Assembly: GCF_947172395.1 (NCBI RefSeq)
Contig: NC_069105.1
Span: 2,604,001-2,668,000 of the forward strand
Source: Bicyclus anynana
Taxonomy: Eukaryota > Arthropoda > Insecta > Lepidoptera > Nymphalidae
Direction of reading: 5' to 3'
Length of the DNA stretch: 64,000 nt
In this document: positions 61,401-64,000 of the stretch, piece by piece
How positions within the stretch are numbered: the first letter of the stretch is position 1
Layout of the letters: every line of letters starts with the position of its first letter
Position numbers and translations under genes: made by a program
The notes under the pieces: model-generated
The model's input: only the letters and a program-made list of their open reading frames with translations
Told to the model about the DNA's origin: nothing
Databases searched by the model: none

Positions 61401-63838
61401 TTACCTAGCGAGTTAAAGAACATCAATTATATATTCATATAATTATGAGCAAAGATTGAAACGTTTTGGACTCTGCACTCTTGAGAGTAGACAAGAAAAA
61501 GAAGACCTTAAAGAAATATTTTATATATTATAAAAGAAAACGACGGCCGCGTGGCGCAGTGGGTAGTGACCCTGCTTTCTGCATCCACGGCCGTGGGTTC
61601 GATTCCCACAACTGGAAAATATTTGTGTGATGAGCATGGGTGTTTTCCAGTGTCTGTGTGTATTTATGCATTATATAAGTATTTATATGTAGTAGTAATT
61701 GTATATTAATATTATAATATCAACTATCTTAGCACCCATAACACAAGCTACTCTGTATGCTTACTTTGGGGCTAGATAGTGATGTGTATTGTTTAAGTAT
61801 ATTTATATTTATATATTAAATACTCACTCCTAAATGTAACCCTACATTGAAGCTACAATATCAGACTCAGATGCCAAAAAGCTTTCCTTAAACCCTTCAA
61901 ACATTTACAGTAATAGAATAGTTAAATTGTGGAACAAATTCCTTGAGGATGAGATAAATCCCAATCACTAAATGCGTTTAAGAAACGGCTGGCTAGATAT
62001 TATATGAAATCATAAGAAACACAACGATATTTTGTACCTGGTGTGAGAGTTAATATACCGTGATAGACCAGTGGATATGACCTCTGCCTCCGATTCCGGA
62101 GGGTGTGCGTTTGAATCCGGCCCGGGGCATGGAACTCCAAATTTTCAGTTGTGTGCATTTTAAGAATTTAAATATCACGTGTCTCAATCGGTGAAGGGAA
62201 AACATCGTGAGGAAACCTGCATACCAGAGAATTATCTTAATTCTCTGGTAAATCTGCGTGTGTGAAGTCTGCCAATCCGCATTGGGCCAGCGTGGTGGAC
62301 TATTGGCCTTACCTCTCTCATTCTGAGAGGAGGATCGAGCTCTGCAGTGAGCCGAATATGGGTTGATAACTCAGACCAATTATTGTATAGGACCTGCCTC
62401 GCTAGACGTTACTTTTCTGTCAAAATATATGATCAACGATCTCATGCGATTATAAAAACTGTCTCTATAGAATCGATGTTAAATAGTTGTAATCGTGTTC
62501 GTCGGTTAAAGAGCTCCGTTAAAATACCTTTTTGTGTAATTGAATTGTGTAAAAAACGGACAAAAACTTCTAGTTTAGTTTAAGATATATACCAAACCTA
62601 AGCTCATTTTCCTCAGAAAATGACAGACAATTTTGTTCGTGACTATGAGTGTGATACAGGTCCTTCTATAATTGGTCTGAGGGTGATAACGACGACGACG
62701 ACGTGAGAGTTAAATTCGTAATAATAACAATGACCATACCACAGTTATCTGTCCGTCATCGGCCAGGCTTTGGATCTCCATGGCAATGCCTAGTCCAGCT
62801 AGCACACGACCGAACGCCACGTTGGTCCCGTCCAGCTGCGGGCACGGCACCGTGGTGATGCAGAACTGCGAGCCGTTGGTGTCCCGTCCAGCGTTGGCCA
62901 TGCTCACTACGCCCGTGTCATGCTGGATAGAGGGTCTACATTAATGTGTCACCTTTTTGGTTTTTCCCAAAAAGATGATAACAAACAACTTTTAGGTAAA
63001 CAAGAAATCAAGATAATCATCTAGGAAATACACCAAAAACAAGATACAAGCTTGGTTTTTCATGATTCAGCCTGAATGACCCAGTGATTGCTAAAATTTC
63101 GCATTTTAATAGAGTATAGTATGTATTTTTTGTATACCAATAATGCACTGGAATCAGGGTGTTACTGTGGTGTATTGCTAGATAAACATAAAGAAATCAA
63201 TACTTATAATAAATCTGTATAATAATTCTGTGCATGAAATACATTTCCAAAATAATTTTCAGGGGGTGATTAGTGATCGATACTGTTGCCAAAAATGCAA
63301 TCAATAAATTTTTTGTCTATCTGTTTGTTATAGAAACAACAACTACTCAACAGATTTTAATAAAACTTGGTGCAATTATTCTTCATACTCCTGGGCAGGT
63401 TATAGTATACTTTTCATCACGCTAAGATCAATAGGAGCAGAGCAGAGAAGGGAAATGTTTGGATTTTTTTTTAGTGATACTATTGTAAGGGCTGGATTAA
63501 AAAGGTCTAAGGGCGGACGAAGTCGCGGGCGTCCGCTAGTTTATCTTCTCTTAATTAGTAATTAAAATTTTCATCTTCAAATGTAGGCCTGTAAACCCTA
63601 GATTGCTACAATTTGGCACAGAAATTGATTACAGTATGAAATAGGGTACATTTTTTACCAATAATGCAATGGAATTAAGGGTGTTACTGTGCTGTATGCT
63701 AGAGAGAAATTAATAAGTTTAATAATCTCACAATAATTTTAAAGTTTTCATCATCAAACGTCGGGCCATAGATGCTCTCGCTGCCCGTGCCATCTCCATT
63801 GATTATGTCGCCGCCTTGTACCATGAACTGCGATATCG
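55496..63838 (-). CDS. PPID: Cyclophilin 40 / peptidyl-prolyl isomerase D, 5' end outside window
   Basis: Six exons: 63838-63732, 62922-62740, 61130-61014, 59547-59382, 56753-56650, 55717-55496. They encode the last 298 aa and a TAA stop; the first exon here begins with two bases finishing a codon from outside. The first two exons carry the second half of a cyclophilin domain (FMVQGGD, GTGSESIYG, SMANAG, TNGSQF). The third carries ECVIEDSGEI and the acidic linker. The last three form the tetratricopeptide region that binds the Hsp90 C-terminus (NALF...KYHKSLRFL, LQCNLNLAAC, KALYRRAQANFAL). Two active-site positions differ from cyclophilin A: the Trp121 equivalent is Gln and the His126 equivalent is Asn. 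The TPR1 exon is very GC-rich compared with its neighbours. An 89-bp repeat array starts 12 bp past the stop. Confidence 0.95.
55796..56330. repeat. G-rich GGGTA tracts flanking a duplicated block in the last PPID intron
   Basis: 55796-55836 and 56207-56290 are GGGTA/GGGG runs. Between them lies the copy of 54297-55000. 56280-56330 ends with AAGCTTGACCGG, as in the Helitron-like end at 3541. Confidence 0.7.
56834..56950 (+). mobile_element. SINE family 2, head only
   Basis: GCGATAGCCCAGTGGATATG and GGTTTGAACTCTGACTGGGG, ending before the body at AATTAAAC. Lies in PPID intron between the TPR exons. Confidence 0.65.
57263..57625 (-). mobile_element. Helitron-like element with CTAGT end
   Basis: Reverse complement of the family at 63225-63541. 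On the minus strand it ends GACTTCGTT complement then GCGGGCGTCGCTAGT. Shared: CCAGGAGTATGAAGAATAAT, GATCGTAGTGTGATG. Noncoding. Lies in a PPID intron. Confidence 0.65.
57715..57746. repeat. Perfect 15-bp palindrome, 2-nt loop
   Basis: Arms 57715-57729 and 57732-57746 are exact reverse complements (AAACTTTACCTTACT). Lies in a PPID intron; no function evident. Confidence 0.8.
58345..59292. mobile_element. 948-bp mariner-type non-autonomous element
   Basis: Ends TACAGTGTGTTTTAAAAATA and TTTCCTACAACACACTGTA are inverted (about 30 bp, imperfect), with TA on both sides. No transposase frame. Sits in the PPID intron 90 bp from the TPR1 exon. Confidence 0.65.
59609..60105. mobile_element. Inverted pair of family 1 SINEs
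   Basis: 59609-59926 is a near full-length minus copy (head GCGCAGTGGTATTCGCGGTG, B box GGTTCGATCCCCGGCTGGGC). 59930-60105 is a 5'-truncated plus copy starting at TTACCACCCTACCGACAAAG. They meet head to body with almost no spacer. Lies in a PPID intron. Confidence 0.8.
60172..60560 (-). mobile_element. SINE family 2 interrupted by a 100-bp local copy
   Basis: Tail 60172-60243 and head part 60347-60560 are separated by 60244-60346, which matches 60653-60758 (TTTTTGTTCCTACAACTTAT, GAAATTAAGGACCATAAT). Confidence 0.65.
61147..61336 (+). mobile_element. Lep1-like Helitron, near complete
   Basis: ATCTATACTAATATTATAAA to GTCAGTCAGCTAGT, with TTAGATAGCCCATTTATCGA. Lies 17 bp upstream, in the transcribed direction, of PPID exon 61130-61014. 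Confidence 0.75.
61546..61825 (+). mobile_element. tRNA-headed SINE (family 3)
   Basis: Head CCGCGTGGCGCAGTGGGTAG with B box GGGTTCGATTCCCACAACTG. The body is unlike families 1 and 2 (GATGAGCATGGGTGTTTTCC). The anticodon stem does not fold as a proper tRNA, so a SINE rather than a tRNA gene. Confidence 0.7.
62045..62365 (+). mobile_element. SINE family 2, near full length
   Basis: GTGATAGACCAGTGGATATG, GGTTTGAA-like B box GTTTGAATCCGGCCC, body CACGTGTCTCAATCGGTGAA, tail CAGTGAGCCGAATATGGGTT. Directly abuts the TIR element at 62366. Confidence 0.75.
62366..62690. mobile_element. TIR element CAGACCAATTATTGTATAGG
   Basis: Left CTCAGACCAATTATTGTATA and right CTATAATTGGTCTGAG, inverted. Internal sequence shared with 17965-18260. 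Noncoding; lies 50 bp from a PPID exon. Confidence 0.75.
63225..63541 (+). mobile_element. Helitron-like element with GTCCGCTAGT end
   Basis: Contains GGGGGTGATTAGTGATCGAT, TTCTTCATACTCCTGGGCAG and ends GTCGCGGGCGTCCGCTAGT. Sister of the reverse copy at 57263. Lies in a PPID intron. Confidence 0.65.
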
Positions 63839-64000
63839 CTGAAAGCATATTATGTTCAAAGTAATTTGTTAAGTAAATTCAATTCATAATCTTTCATTTA
63901 ATTTAAAAAGAAAGGATGTAAAACACAATTACAATGGAATTTGGTTTTGAAGTCTCAATGGCTTCGCTGTTTAAAGGTGGTCATTGGACTTTTTATGTAC

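Noticed and set aside
61546..61620. tRNA gene
   Set aside because: A- and B-box-like sequence is present but the cloverleaf fails, and a SINE body follows; the same applies to heads at 27983, 41865, 59900 and 62045.

Overview
The window looks like a piece of a lepidopteran (moth or butterfly) nuclear genome. It is AT-rich, its genes are split by GT-AG introns, and it is crowded with tRNA-headed SINEs, short terminal-inverted-repeat (TIR) elements, Helitron-like fragments carrying a CTAGT end, and 3' scraps of an RTE-type LINE ending in (ATG)n. The family names for the repeats rest on recalled resemblance. The gene calls rest on exon reconstruction with consistent splice phases.

Four protein-coding genes can be reconstructed. 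(1) A hemicentin-like von Willebrand A protein, minus strand, 8321-3665: seven N-terminal exons, running off the left edge. (2) PIGB, the GPI mannosyltransferase 3, minus strand, 23763-15778: nine coding exons, 506 aa, complete, plus a probable noncoding first exon at 24127-24190. (3) CEP97, the centriole-cap partner of CP110, plus strand, 24792-38362: sixteen coding exons, 760 aa, complete. PIGB and CEP97 are divergent and share an upstream region of about 0.6 kb. (4) Cyclophilin 40 (PPID), minus strand, 63838-55496: the last six exons, with the start beyond the right edge.

The rest is introns and intergenic DNA. The largest gene-free stretches are 1-3664, 8360-15777 and 38363-55495. They hold transposon-derived repeats and otherwise unrecognised AT-rich sequence. 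No rRNA, CRISPR array or convincing true tRNA gene was seen; tRNA-like heads belong to SINEs.

The four genes do not form a pathway: ER GPI-anchor assembly, centriole/cilium control, Hsp90 co-chaperone function and extracellular matrix. The most unusual signal is local. In three of the genes, the 3' end of an exon together with its 5' splice site has been duplicated one or more times into the following intron (hemicentin exon 2, PIGB exon 7, CEP97 exons 7 and 12). In CEP97 two such arrays stay open and in frame, so alternative donors could yield tandem-repeat isoforms. The PPID stop codon is followed 12 bp later by six near-identical 89-bp repeats. Several tight perfect inverted duplications (two with 30-bp arms) also occur.
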